A stretch of DNA of 64,000 bases, from contig NZ_JASHKN010000001.1 in assembly GCF_030056735.1 (NCBI RefSeq), forward strand, positions 682,001 through 746,000, written 5' to 3'. Below the pieces are notes generated by a model that did no database searches, was not told the DNA's origin, and saw nothing but the letters and a program-made list of their open reading frames with translations. The stretch comes from Rhodococcus sp. IEGM 1409 (lineage in GTDB: Bacteria; Actinomycetota; Actinomycetes; Mycobacteriales; Mycobacteriaceae). Positions 44,364 to 53,007 of this stretch are shown here, piece by piece. Both the position numbers and the translations under genes were made by a program. The stretch's first letter is position 1, and each line of letters starts with the position of its first letter.

Positions 44364-44402
44364 CTCCAGCGAGCCGGTCTGTAGTCCGGCTCTTGGGTGG
44401 AG
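44364..44402 (-). promoter_or_regulatory. Terminator-like hairpin of the aroG attenuator
   Basis: On the minus strand an AGCCGG/CCGGCT core (44386-44391 with 44372-44377) is framed by CTCCA/TGGAG, followed by TTTCTCTT (44363-44356). It lies after the leader peptide and before aroG, as a transcription terminator would. A competing hairpin inside the leader gene (GCAGGCC/GGCCTGC, 44426-44450) could regulate it. Confidence 0.65.
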
Positions 44403-44406
44403 GTTG

Positions 44407-44475
44407 TCAGCGCGTGGTTACGCCGGCAGGCCCACCCGGGGCCGGCCTGCTAAACCAGAAATAAACGCGCTGCAT
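44407..44475 (-). CDS. Aromatic leader peptide of aroG
   Basis: A 22-codon frame beginning MQRVYFWFSRP ends with TGA at 44407-44409. Codons 5-8 are Tyr-Phe-Trp-Phe, the amino acids whose synthesis starts with aroG. The frame is too short for ordinary annotation. Ribosome stalling at these codons when aromatic amino acids run short would change folding of the RNA and allow aroG transcription, as in known peptide-leader attenuators. Confidence 0.8.
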   Translation of the reverse strand: MQRVYFWFSRPAPGGPAGVTTR

Positions 44476-45078
44476 GTCGGTCACGATACCTCGAGTTCGG
44501 ATCGGATGGGCGTGCCCCTCTACCCCGAGCAGACTTCGAGGACGGAATTCTGCGACACCCACCATCGAGGCCTGTCCAAATCGGGTGAGCGGTTGGCATT
44601 TTCAAGTAAGGCGTCAGCTGTCACAGCCGAAGAGGTTGATGAGGCCCTTCCGATTGACGGCCTCCCCTTCCATCGGCGCCACACCCCTGCAGTCGACGAA
44701 GGACGTCGACAGCTCGCCCCGGTGGGACGAACAACGAACCAAATGCCGAATCGATACTGAGCTACGACCCCGATCTGTTGGTCGTCGACGCTGAATGCGT
44801 TATCACTCGCTCTGACGCCTTACAAGCGCCCTTCCTTCATCCACGGCGATATAGGTGCGGCGGTGCGCTTCAATGCCTTCGCTCTCGTGATGCTGCTTGC
44901 ACTCACGTCCACGTACGCCTCGTGGACGTCCGCCCGTGCACGCGGAAGACCCGTCGTGCTCTGGCATCAATTGCGATGGTCGCCGACTGTCATCTTGATT
45001 CTGGTGTTGGCCTGAACGGTGATCCGAATAGTCCCGATCCCGATATTTGCCGGTCTCCGCGTCCAGGTCAGATCTGCC
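44476..45078. other. 600-bp region without a supported gene
   Basis: Apart from the aroG promoter at its left edge I see no convincing gene. Short frames occur, including a plus-strand 50-codon frame at 44863-45015 with a hydrophobic run (FALVMLLALT) and a minus-strand frame ending at 44614, but none has a clear start signal or recognisable family. Gene decay or unrelated spacer are both possible. Confidence 0.5.
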
Positions 45079-46188
45079 TTACGCCTCCAAACGGAATACG
45101 CCTCGCACCTGACGTACACCGTTGATCTGCACTTCGACTGCATGGTCGCCGGCGTAGTACTTCCGGGTACTGATCTGTTTGAAGGAATGCCTCTTCGCGA
45201 TGCGGGCCGGCACCCCAGGCTCGAGCGTTCGTGTTGTCAGTTTGAAGACCTTCGGCGTCGTCGTCCCGTTGGCCTTCACGTGGTGGACGATGTAATCGAT
45301 CACGACGGTGACGGATTCGCTGCCGTTGTTCGTGACAGCGAAGTCGAAGGTGAGTTCTCCACCCGCATCGACTATTTCGCGGTCGATGACGAACCCTTCG
45401 ACCACGACGTCGGTGGGCGGCGAGAACCCCAGAAGAGACAGAGCATCTGGGTCGCCGGCCTTGATCAACGTCCGCAATGCATGTTTGACGATTTTGAGTG
45501 TGTTGGAATCCGGTGTCTGTAACCAACGCTTCGCAGTCGACACTGCGAGCGCTGCGTCAGCACGACTGAGATCGTTGAGATGGTTTGCGACCGAACGGCG
45601 TACATATTCGGAAGCATCCCGGTACAGCTCGTCGAGGATGGAGATTGTCGACTCGGGGCGCGCCGTCAATTCTTTCACTCGCCTTCCCCAAGGCAGACGT
45701 GTGCGAGTGCCTTCGGTAGCCAAGCGCCGGACGTGTTCGTCTTCGTTCATGGTCCAGGCGAGTGCAATCGTCAGTGAACGGTCGAGGTCCGTTTCAAGGA
45801 ATGTTCGAATCGCGAATTCGGCGGTCAGACGCGAAGTCAGCTCAGCGAGTAGCGCCATTCCACCGTCGAAATCAGACTCGGAACCACTCCGTATCGCCGT
45901 GACGGCAACTGCTTCGGTGACCGGCCAGATCATCCAACCCGCGAAGGTCTCCTCTTCAAGCGCACGCCGGATGATCTCGGCGAAAACTGGAAAGTCCTCG
46001 GGCAGTTCGGCGATCATCGCGTCCCGTACGACGCGTGTGCGCTCGCCGAGACTCATTCCGTCGAATTCGGATGAACTACCTCGAACGAGGGCAAGGGGCG
46101 TATCACCAGTCGCACGCTCGAGGCAGGCTGCCAGATCGGCCACGACGGATACCCCGAGAAGTTCGTCAGCTGTGGGCATCAGGGGCAC
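45079..46188 (-). CDS. AlkC-like DNA alkylation repair glycosylase
   Basis: A 369-residue protein whose first 270 residues are HEAT-like helical repeats with the DNA-alkylation-repair signature (FAIRTFLETDLDRSLTIALAWTMNEDEHVRRLATEGTRTRLPW, cited by its ends), followed by a beta-rich, immunoglobulin-like domain at about 275-369 (ELTFDFAVTNNGSESVTVVIDYIVHHV). That combination is the architecture described for AlkC glycosylases, which remove 3-methyladenine and 3-methylcytosine without base flipping. It overlaps the neighbouring SnoaL gene by ten bases. Confidence 0.85.
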   Translation of the reverse strand: MPLMPTADELLGVSVVADLAACLERATGDTPLALVRGSSSEFDGMSLGERTRVVRDAMIAELPEDFPVFAEIIRRALEEETFAGWMIWPVTEAVAVTAIRSGSESDFDGGMALLAELTSRLTAEFAIRTFLETDLDRSLTIALAWTMNEDEHVRRLATEGTRTRLPWGRRVKELTARPESTISILDELYRDASEYVRRSVANHLNDLSRADAALAVSTAKRWLQTPDSNTLKIVKHALRTLIKAGDPDALSLLGFSPPTDVVVEGFVIDREIVDAGGELTFDFAVTNNGSESVTVVIDYIVHHVKANGTTTPKVFKLTTRTLEPGVPARIAKRHSFKQISTRKYYAGDHAVEVQINGVRQVRGVFRLEA

Positions 46189-46496
46189 ACCGTGAGAGCG
46201 GAAATTCGATCACCGTCGAGAGTGAAGTGGTGATGTAACTGGATGGGGCTTCCCGGAAAATCACCCTCGACCTTCACAGACACGACAACGGCCGAGCCAG
46301 GGGTGTGCACCGACTCGATCTTCTGGGCGAAGGTGAACGCCGTCGACACGGCGGACTTCCACGCCACGATTTCATCGATGCCGAAATACGTCCGGCCGTC
46401 GTCACGCACCACTGCGTCGTCGGTGAACACGTCACGGACGTCGCCGCCGTCGAAGTACGCGCGCGCTGCGCCTGGCACCTCCGCTGAGTCGATCAT
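46179..46496 (-). CDS. SnoaL/NTF2-like protein
   Basis: A 105-residue NTF2-fold protein: VPGAARAYFDGGDVRDVFTDDAVVRDDGRTYFGIDEI at the start and HHHFTLDGDRISALTV at the end, keys of SnoaL-like proteins. It probably binds a small ligand or acts as a small isomerase; nothing in sequence is specific. It overlaps both neighbours (10 bases and 4 bases), forming an apparent operon with the regulator upstream and the glycosylase downstream. Confidence 0.8.
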   Translation of the reverse strand: MIDSAEVPGAARAYFDGGDVRDVFTDDAVVRDDGRTYFGIDEIVAWKSAVSTAFTFAQKIESVHTPGSAVVVSVKVEGDFPGSPIQLHHHFTLDGDRISALTVCP

Positions 46497-48163
46497 TCGC
46501 GAAGAGTACTGCTGGGGTCCGACAGGTTCGGCGACCTCACTGCGCGAGCAGACGCCGCCAGCTGAATCTCCATCAACAGCCTCGCCGACGGCTCGGACAG
46601 GTCGGTATCTGTGATCTCCTCGACCCTCTTGATTCGATACCGGAGTGTGTTCGGGTGAATGCGAAGCTGCTCGGATGCGCGTCGGACGTCTCCCGAGAGC
46701 GCAAGATAGACGCTGACGCTTTCCCGCATGTTCGACCCGTTACGTCTGTCGTAGACGTCCAGGGCGTCGATTCTCGGATCGTGCAGTTGCTCGTCGGCCG
46801 CGATCGTGTTCATGATTTCGCCCAGCAGCACCGGGGTGCGCGAGTCCGCGAGGGTGGTCACACGAACATCCCCCGACGTTCCGTCCAGTACCCGATCCAC
46901 TTCGGCCCGAGCCTGGGCCACCTCGGCGAGCGTCGAAACCGGAGACGACACCGCGGCGCGCAAACCCGAGGGCGACACCTTGTCCAAACGCGCGATAACG
47001 TCGCGGGTCCACGAGACTGTGGATTTCACGGACTGGGTTCGCGGAAACAGCACATAGATCCGGGTGCCGACGGCACTCACCAGCGATTCACGCTGAAAGG
47101 CGCTGGCGTGCAGACGCAAAGACGACACCAGTTCGCCCGAAGACGGCAGCCCACCGCCACCGACACTCGCCACGCCGATCACCATCGCCGGTCCGGCCAT
47201 CGGAATGGACAACGAGGCCGCCAGGGAAGGAACGTCGACACCCCCGCCCCGCACCCCGAGCAACCGCTGAATCTGTATCGCCTCGTTACTCGGTGCGTCC
47301 CGAATACGCGAAATCAACCGAGCAGCAACGGCAGCGGCGCCGCGGAGCACACTGTCGGCATCGCCGGAAATGGGAAGCGGGCCTTCCTGAACCCAGATAG
47401 TGCCGAGCAGGCCAGAGCTGAAACCACTCTCCCCCTTGATGTTCTCGGAGATCCTGCGTATCGGAACCACCAACCGTCGCCTGATCGCGAGGTCTTCGTG
47501 GGCAGGCACCTCGACCACGTCGTCGCTGCGCCGCAGGCTTTCGAAGACGCCCCACTCCTGCAGCTTTCGGAGGTATTCGTGAGGTCCTTCGCGTCCGAGA
47601 ATGGATCGTTTGCGTAGCTCGTCCGCAGCATCCCCCGATGCCGAATAGGCCAAGACATGAGAACGCTCGTCCTCGATACTGACCATTCCCCGAGTGAGTG
47701 CTGCGACGTTCTGCGCCAACTCGAACAAGTCTGTGTCACTGCCGAATACGATGTCGTCCGAATCCTGTCGGGATACCGAATGATCGAGCACGCCGCGGAT
47801 CGTGGTGAACAATCGATCCCACCGAGCATCCGGATGGACCGCTATCAAGGCGATCCCGGCGCGCTTTGCCGCCTCCTGCACCGACGTGTCCGAGGCCTCC
47901 TTCGACATGACAGCCCGAGGCGCTGAGCCCCTCTGATCGAGGCGGTTCAACCAGGCCGCCAGTTCGGCCGCGCCGACCCCGACAGTGAGCCAGAGCTCAG
48001 AGGATTCGGCGTCTGCAGTTCTGGGGCGCACGAGGTCCCCGATCTCCGCGAACACCACGGAATCGACGAAGAAGTCGTCGCCTGGCGGCGCGAGGACGAG
48101 CTCGACAAAGGCTCCACCCAGCGCCCCAAGGACCGCGTCGAGCCTGACCCCACGGATAGACAC
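46493..48163 (-). CDS. PucR-family regulator, likely of proline use
   Basis: About 556 residues from a GTG at 48163. A PucR-type N-terminal domain is followed by a GGDEF-like middle region and a C-terminal PucR HTH (about 490-545: MRESVSVYLALSGDVRRASEQLRIHPNTLRYRIKRVEEI). The longer frame overlaps the divergent promoter region, so the GTG is preferred. It is divergent from the P5C dehydrogenase gene; mycobacterial PruC, a PucR-type activator of proline genes, is the known parallel. It probably responds to proline or P5C. Confidence 0.82.
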   Translation of the reverse strand: MSIRGVRLDAVLGALGGAFVELVLAPPGDDFFVDSVVFAEIGDLVRPRTADAESSELWLTVGVGAAELAAWLNRLDQRGSAPRAVMSKEASDTSVQEAAKRAGIALIAVHPDARWDRLFTTIRGVLDHSVSRQDSDDIVFGSDTDLFELAQNVAALTRGMVSIEDERSHVLAYSASGDAADELRKRSILGREGPHEYLRKLQEWGVFESLRRSDDVVEVPAHEDLAIRRRLVVPIRRISENIKGESGFSSGLLGTIWVQEGPLPISGDADSVLRGAAAVAARLISRIRDAPSNEAIQIQRLLGVRGGGVDVPSLAASLSIPMAGPAMVIGVASVGGGGLPSSGELVSSLRLHASAFQRESLVSAVGTRIYVLFPRTQSVKSTVSWTRDVIARLDKVSPSGLRAAVSSPVSTLAEVAQARAEVDRVLDGTSGDVRVTTLADSRTPVLLGEIMNTIAADEQLHDPRIDALDVYDRRNGSNMRESVSVYLALSGDVRRASEQLRIHPNTLRYRIKRVEEITDTDLSEPSARLLMEIQLAASARAVRSPNLSDPSSTLRE

Positions 48164-48215
48164 GTACCACCAACTTTCCGGACCGTTCCTACGCCTTGAT
48201 TTCGAGAATAGTGCA

Positions 48216-48229
48216 TTTTCCTGCGAAAA
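48216..48229. promoter_or_regulatory. Candidate PucR operator
   Basis: TTTTC-CTGC-GAAAA is a perfect 5+5 dyad in the 195-bp divergent region between the PucR gene and pruA. It is only a candidate. Confidence 0.3.
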
Positions 48230-48358
48230 CAGTTCAGACGATCGGACAAACACGGCCGCAGATGTTTGGCCGCTCAGCGGATTACTCACCGAGATCTTTC
48301 GACTTGACTGGTGAACAACACGACAACTGCCCACTCCTGAGTCTGCCGAAGGATCGTC

Positions 48359-50020
48359 ATGGACGCCGTCACCAATGTCCCCCACCCCTCCAACGAACCG
48401 GTCAACAATTACGCGCCGGGAAGCCCGGAACGATCTCGCCTACGCACGAAACTGACCGAACTGGCCGAAACACCGACCGACATCAGACAGGTCATCGGTG
48501 GTGTCCACCGAACCGCGGAAGGTAAGCGGGAGAACGTCGTTCAACCACACCGCCACAGTTCCGTGATCGGATCATTTGCGGGCGCAACGCACTCGGACGT
48601 TCGAGACGCAATCGACGCCGCCACTCTCGCTGCCCCCGCCTGGCGCGACCTCTCGTTCGACGACCGGGCTGCAGTCTTCCTGAGAGCTGCCGACCTGCTC
48701 TCCGGACCGTGGCGTGAAACCATCGCCGCCGCAACAATGCTCGGTCAATCCAAGACCGCATATCAGGCCGAGATCGACGCACCGTGCGAACTGATCGACT
48801 TCTGGCGATTCAACGTCGCGTTCGCTCGTCAGATACTCGCCGACCAGCCCGTTTCCGCTCCGGGAGTGTGGAATCGCGTCGAATATCGACCGCTCGAAGG
48901 CTTTGTATACGCGATCACGCCCTTCAATTTCACCGCCATCGCCGGAAATCTACCCACCGCACCGGCCCTGATGGGCAACACCGTGATCTGGAAGCCGTCA
49001 CCGACGCAGGCCGTCGCGGCGTACCTGACGATGCAACTACTCGAAGCCGCAGGCCTACCACCCGGAGTGATCAATCTTGTTCTCGGCGACGGCCCCATGG
49101 TGTCGGAGGTCGCGCTTGCCGACCCCCGCCTGGCCGGCATCCACTTCACCGGATCGACTGCAACGTTTCAGCGTTTGTGGCGTGAAGTCGGAGCCAACAT
49201 CTCGAACTACCGGACGTATCCGCGTCTCGTAGGCGAGACCGGCGGCAAAGATTTTGTACTCGCACACAGTTCCGCGGACCCGGAAGTACTCACGACGGCG
49301 TTGATCCGCGGGGCCTTCGACTACCAGGGACAGAAATGCTCGGCCGCATCACGCGCATTCGTCCCGAAGTCCTTGTGGGCCGGAATGGGCGACACGTTCA
49401 TCGACACGGTGTCGTCACTGAAGTACGGCGACGTCACCGACCTGACGAATTTCGGCGGCGCCGTCATCGACCAACGTTCCTTCGACCGCAACGCCGCCGC
49501 GATCGTCCGCGCCAAGTCGACCAGCAGCCTCACCATCGCAGCGGGCGGCGACTACGACGACCGCGAAGGGTTCTTCATCTCGCCGACCGTCCTGCTCGGC
49601 GACGACCCCAGTGACGAGGCATTCAGCACCGAGTACTTCGGTCCCATACTCTCGTTGCACGTCTACGACGACTCCGCACCGAATGCCTACGCCGACACCC
49701 TCGCTCGTATCGACAGCGGATCCGCCTACGCCCTGACCGGCGCCGTGATCGCCACCGACCGTGCAGCCGTCGATCAGGCTCATCAGGGTCTGCGGTTCGC
49801 CGCCGGAAACTTCTACGTCAACGACAAGCCCACGGGAGCGGTTGTCGGACAGCAACCCTTCGGAGGTGCGCGGGCTTCGGGTACCAACGACAAGGCCGGT
49901 TCGCCGCAGAATCTGCTCCGTTGGGCGTCGACGCGAACCGTGAAGGAAACCTTCGTTCCTCCCACCGATCATCGTTACCCCCATCAGGACGTCGATCCAG
50001 CCGAGAGCGAGAACCGTTGA
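48359..50020 (+). CDS. pruA: Delta-1-pyrroline-5-carboxylate dehydrogenase
   Basis: A 553-residue NAD-dependent L-glutamate gamma-semialdehyde dehydrogenase, the second step of proline catabolism. Motifs: AITPFNFTAIAGNLPTAP (about 180-197), HFTGSTATFQRLW, the catalytic glutamate in LVGETGGKDFV and the nucleophilic cysteine in DYQGQKCSAASRAFVP. The long N-terminus is typical of P5C dehydrogenases. It overlaps proline dehydrogenase by one base (TGATG), so the two steps are made together. Confidence 0.94.
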   Translation: MDAVTNVPHPSNEPVNNYAPGSPERSRLRTKLTELAETPTDIRQVIGGVHRTAEGKRENVVQPHRHSSVIGSFAGATHSDVRDAIDAATLAAPAWRDLSFDDRAAVFLRAADLLSGPWRETIAAATMLGQSKTAYQAEIDAPCELIDFWRFNVAFARQILADQPVSAPGVWNRVEYRPLEGFVYAITPFNFTAIAGNLPTAPALMGNTVIWKPSPTQAVAAYLTMQLLEAAGLPPGVINLVLGDGPMVSEVALADPRLAGIHFTGSTATFQRLWREVGANISNYRTYPRLVGETGGKDFVLAHSSADPEVLTTALIRGAFDYQGQKCSAASRAFVPKSLWAGMGDTFIDTVSSLKYGDVTDLTNFGGAVIDQRSFDRNAAAIVRAKSTSSLTIAAGGDYDDREGFFISPTVLLGDDPSDEAFSTEYFGPILSLHVYDDSAPNAYADTLARIDSGSAYALTGAVIATDRAAVDQAHQGLRFAAGNFYVNDKPTGAVVGQQPFGGARASGTNDKAGSPQNLLRWASTRTVKETFVPPTDHRYPHQDVDPAESENR

Positions 50021-50985
50021 TGAGCGCCGTGTCTCTGACCAACCCGCTGCGCCCGGTACTTCTGGCGGCGGCGCGCTCGGCGCGACTGGAGAAGACAGTC
50101 TCCGGAATGGCTTTGACCCGCAAGCTGGTAGACAGGTTTGTCGCCGGCGACGCGGAACCCGCTGCGGTCTCCGCCGTGCGCGACATCCTCATCAGTGGCC
50201 GGTTCGCGACGGTCGACTACCTCGGCGAGGACACCACCGATCCAGCTCAGGCAACCGCAACCGTCCAAGCCTATCTCTCACTTCTCCGTTCATATGCAAC
50301 GCTTTCCGAAGCTGCCGGGGCGCAACACCCCTTCGAGGTTTCGCTGAAGCTCTCCGCTTTGGGGCAGTCACTCCCCGGTGACGGCGAAAAGATCGCGCTG
50401 GCGAACGCACACCGAATCGTCACAGCGGCAGACGAAGTGGGTGCGTGGGTCACCGTCGACGCCGAGGATCACACCACCACCGACTCGACACTGTCCATCG
50501 TCGAGGAGTTACGTCGCGACTTCCCGACGCTCGGCACGGTCCTGCAGGCGTATCTGCATCGCACCGAGGCCGATTGCCGCCGCTTCTCCGGACCAGGTTC
50601 ACGAATTCGCCTGTGCAAGGGCGCATACAAAGAACCGGCCGGAGTCGCATTTCAAAAGGCCGCCGACGTCGACGCGTCGTACCTGCGTTGCCTGAAGGTC
50701 TTGATGGAGGGTGACGGATACCCGATGGTCGCCTCCCACGACCCCACGATGATCGACGCCGCACTCGAACTCGCCACACTGTCCGAGCGGACAGCCGCGG
50801 ATTTCGAGTTCCAGATGCTTTACGGCATCCGCGACGGCGAACAACGCAGATTGGTGGCCGAAGGCAATCACCTGCGGGTCTACGTTCCCTACGGCAGCCA
50901 GTGGTACGGCTACTTCATGCGTCGCCTCGCGGAACGACCGGCCAACCTCATGTTCTTCATGCGCTCACTCGCTTCCAACGACTAG
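50020..50985 (+). CDS. pruB: Proline dehydrogenase (monofunctional)
   Basis: A 321-residue FAD-dependent proline dehydrogenase that oxidises proline to P5C. Motifs: VSLKLSALG, TVDAEDHTTTDSTL, LQAYLHRTEAD, RLCKGAYKEP, and the C-terminal YVPYGSQWYGYFMRRLAERP that binds substrate. It is the short bacterial type, not fused to the dehydrogenase as in PutA. Its stop overlaps the convergent LLM gene by four bases. Confidence 0.94.
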   Translation: MSAVSLTNPLRPVLLAAARSARLEKTVSGMALTRKLVDRFVAGDAEPAAVSAVRDILISGRFATVDYLGEDTTDPAQATATVQAYLSLLRSYATLSEAAGAQHPFEVSLKLSALGQSLPGDGEKIALANAHRIVTAADEVGAWVTVDAEDHTTTDSTLSIVEELRRDFPTLGTVLQAYLHRTEADCRRFSGPGSRIRLCKGAYKEPAGVAFQKAADVDASYLRCLKVLMEGDGYPMVASHDPTMIDAALELATLSERTAADFEFQMLYGIRDGEQRRLVAEGNHLRVYVPYGSQWYGYFMRRLAERPANLMFFMRSLASND

Positions 50986-52280
50986 ACACCGGAAACAGGT
51001 GGCAGCGGTGGCAACTCGAGGTTTTCGCGAAAGGTACCTCCGACGTAGTCGGATCCCACGATTCCGCGCTTGCGTAGTTCCGGTAGCAGACCCTTCGTGA
51101 CGAAATCGCGTGCGCGCGGATCGGCAAGGTCACCGAGCGTGATGACGTCGAGGACGCCCGCGTCGTATCGCTCCGCAATGGCGTCCGCGAGCTGTTCCGG
51201 AGTGCCTGCCGCTGCCCAGTGGCCGGTGTCCTTGGACGCGATGATCAACTCACGCAGCGTCTTTCCTTGCGCGGCGAGCTTGCCGAAGATCTCTACCCGG
51301 CCCCGTCGTCGATTCACCGACGACGGGTCCGGAATCAACGAGTCCGGGATCGGCCGGTCCAGCGGTAAGTCCGAGAAATCCACGTCGCCGCCGAACATGT
51401 CGGCAAGCCGCGTGCGTCCGGCGTCGAAGTCCGTCGATTCCTCGGCCTCTCTGACCAATCGTTCGACTTCGGCTTCGGTGGCGCCGTACGTTGCGTGGAA
51501 CGAGCTGAATATCAGCGGTAGTTCGTCCCCACGCCCCAACTCTGCCGCCCGCGCGCGGATCGTCTTCGTGTAGGTAACCGCGTCCTCGAAGGTTGCGAGA
51601 GAGGTGAATACGACCTCCGCGAAGCGAGCACCCAGTTCTACACCTCCGACAGATTGGCCTGCCTGGAATTGGACCGGACGACGCTGCGGCAGGGAGGGGA
51701 TGTTCAACGGCCCCTGCACGGTGAAGTACTTGCCTCGGTGCTCGATGGGGACCACCCTCGACGGATCGAGCACCGCAGAGCCCTCTCCCTGGATCAAGGC
51801 GCCGGGCTTCCAGCTGTCGAAGAGCGCGTTGACGACCTCGAGCGATTCGGCCGCTCGGGCGTAACGCTCCTCCGGGCTCGGCAGGTCCAGGTCGCTGTAG
51901 TTCTCCTCTCCGAGTGAGGAAGTGACGGCATTCCATGCGGCTCGACCATTGCTGACGTGGTCCAGGGTGCCGAACAACCGTGCCAGGTTGAAAGGGTGAT
52001 GAAACGTCGTCGTGACGGTGGCGATCAGCCCCACATGGGTGGTGACCGCACTCAGCGCGGCAAGGAAGATCAACGGCTCCTGCGCGCCGATCGCGCCCTG
52101 CGCACCGAAACTCAACAGGTCAGCGGCAAACAGCCCGTCGATCTTGTTCGCCTCGGCCGTCTTCGCGACTTCGATCGCGGATGCGACCGTCGAAGTCGTC
52201 GGATCGATCGCGGCGTCGTAGATACTCACCGCCCCGCTGACACCGGTCACTGTTTTGAGCGGACGCCTACGATCAGCCAC
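50982..52280 (-). CDS. NtaA/SnaA-family LLM monooxygenase
   Basis: A 432-residue flavin-dependent monooxygenase of the same subgroup as the enzyme at 8.7 kb: LFAADLLSFGAQ, TVTTTFHHPFNLARLFGTLDHVSNGRAAWN, then PQRRPVQFQAGQSVGGVELGARFAEVVF (keys). It starts with GTG and is monocistronic between two convergent or divergent neighbours. Substrate unknown; an organosulfur, nitrilotriacetate-like or xenobiotic compound is plausible from the family, and a separate flavin reductase would be required. Confidence 0.88.
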   Translation of the reverse strand: MADRRRPLKTVTGVSGAVSIYDAAIDPTTSTVASAIEVAKTAEANKIDGLFAADLLSFGAQGAIGAQEPLIFLAALSAVTTHVGLIATVTTTFHHPFNLARLFGTLDHVSNGRAAWNAVTSSLGEENYSDLDLPSPEERYARAAESLEVVNALFDSWKPGALIQGEGSAVLDPSRVVPIEHRGKYFTVQGPLNIPSLPQRRPVQFQAGQSVGGVELGARFAEVVFTSLATFEDAVTYTKTIRARAAELGRGDELPLIFSSFHATYGATEAEVERLVREAEESTDFDAGRTRLADMFGGDVDFSDLPLDRPIPDSLIPDPSSVNRRRGRVEIFGKLAAQGKTLRELIIASKDTGHWAAAGTPEQLADAIAERYDAGVLDVITLGDLADPRARDFVTKGLLPELRKRGIVGSDYVGGTFRENLELPPLPPVSGV

Positions 52281-52393
52281 CGAAAATCCTCCTGGCTTCG
52301 CGAAATCTGTTCCGAATTCACAACGCTAGACCGATCCTGGCTCCCGCCAAGGTATTCACTCAGCGTGGTCCTAACTCTCCGAACACCGCTCGG

Positions 52394-52939
52394 CTACGCC
52401 CCGGACCTACGGGCACGATAGGCGGCGACGTGCGCCCTGTTCCCACAGTTTCCGGTGTCGCAGTATCGCTTCGAACGATTGCGCGACAGATCAACGAAGA
52501 CCGCTTCGCAGTCCGGGGACTCGCACCATCGCAACCTCGAGAATTCGTCGGTTCGGATCAGGTCGAGCACACCCATCGCCGCTTCTGCAGCCATCCGGTC
52601 CACCAGGGGCGAATCGTCAGCGGTGACGTGCAGATGCCAGCCGAGGTCGTCGTGCCTGGTGAGCCGCGGCCTCGCGCCCGATTCGAGTAGCAGCGAGTTC
52701 ACCACCTCGACGGCGTCGTCCACTCCCGTGACTTCCCAGAACTTTCGCAGTCGTGGACGCAGTGCACGAACCGCCGCCAATTCCTCCAGCGTGCCGTCCC
52801 GCCTGCCGGTCCAGTGATCCGCGTCGAGAAACCGTGTCAGTTCCTCTTGACCCGGAAGGAGTTCGGCCCCGCCGCGGACCGTGTTGACCAACGAGGCAGC
52901 GAAGACGAGCGCCGATTCCGTGTCACCAGCAAAATGCAC
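52394..52939 (-). CDS. CGNR zinc-finger regulator (ABATE domain)
   Basis: A 181-residue protein with an N-terminal ABATE-type region (SALVFAASLVNTVRGGAELLP, FLDADHWTGRRDGTLEELAAVRALR) and a C-terminal CGNR zinc finger (RWCESPDCEAVFVDLSRNRSKRYCDTGNCGNRAHV). Four cysteines are well placed. This is a probable small-molecule-responsive DNA-binding protein. It is divergent from the EamA transporter gene (68 bases) and may control it. Confidence 0.87.
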   Translation of the reverse strand: MHFAGDTESALVFAASLVNTVRGGAELLPGQEELTRFLDADHWTGRRDGTLEELAAVRALRPRLRKFWEVTGVDDAVEVVNSLLLESGARPRLTRHDDLGWHLHVTADDSPLVDRMAAEAAMGVLDLIRTDEFSRLRWCESPDCEAVFVDLSRNRSKRYCDTGNCGNRAHVAAYRARRSGA

Positions 52940-53007
52940 TTTGACTCCTGAGCCTTGTCAACCTAATGTCAGCATCATAATCGCTTTTACTCCTGACGGG
53001 TGACGAC

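Noticed and set aside
44353..44794. Plus-strand frames of 135 and 106 codons opposite the aroG leader
   Set aside because: They run antisense to the attenuator and lack a start signal or family; the minus-strand leader explains the region better.
46493..48385. A 630-codon start for the PucR gene
   Set aside because: The extra 74 residues cover the divergent promoter and the pruA start; the GTG at 48163 gives a normal PucR N-terminus.
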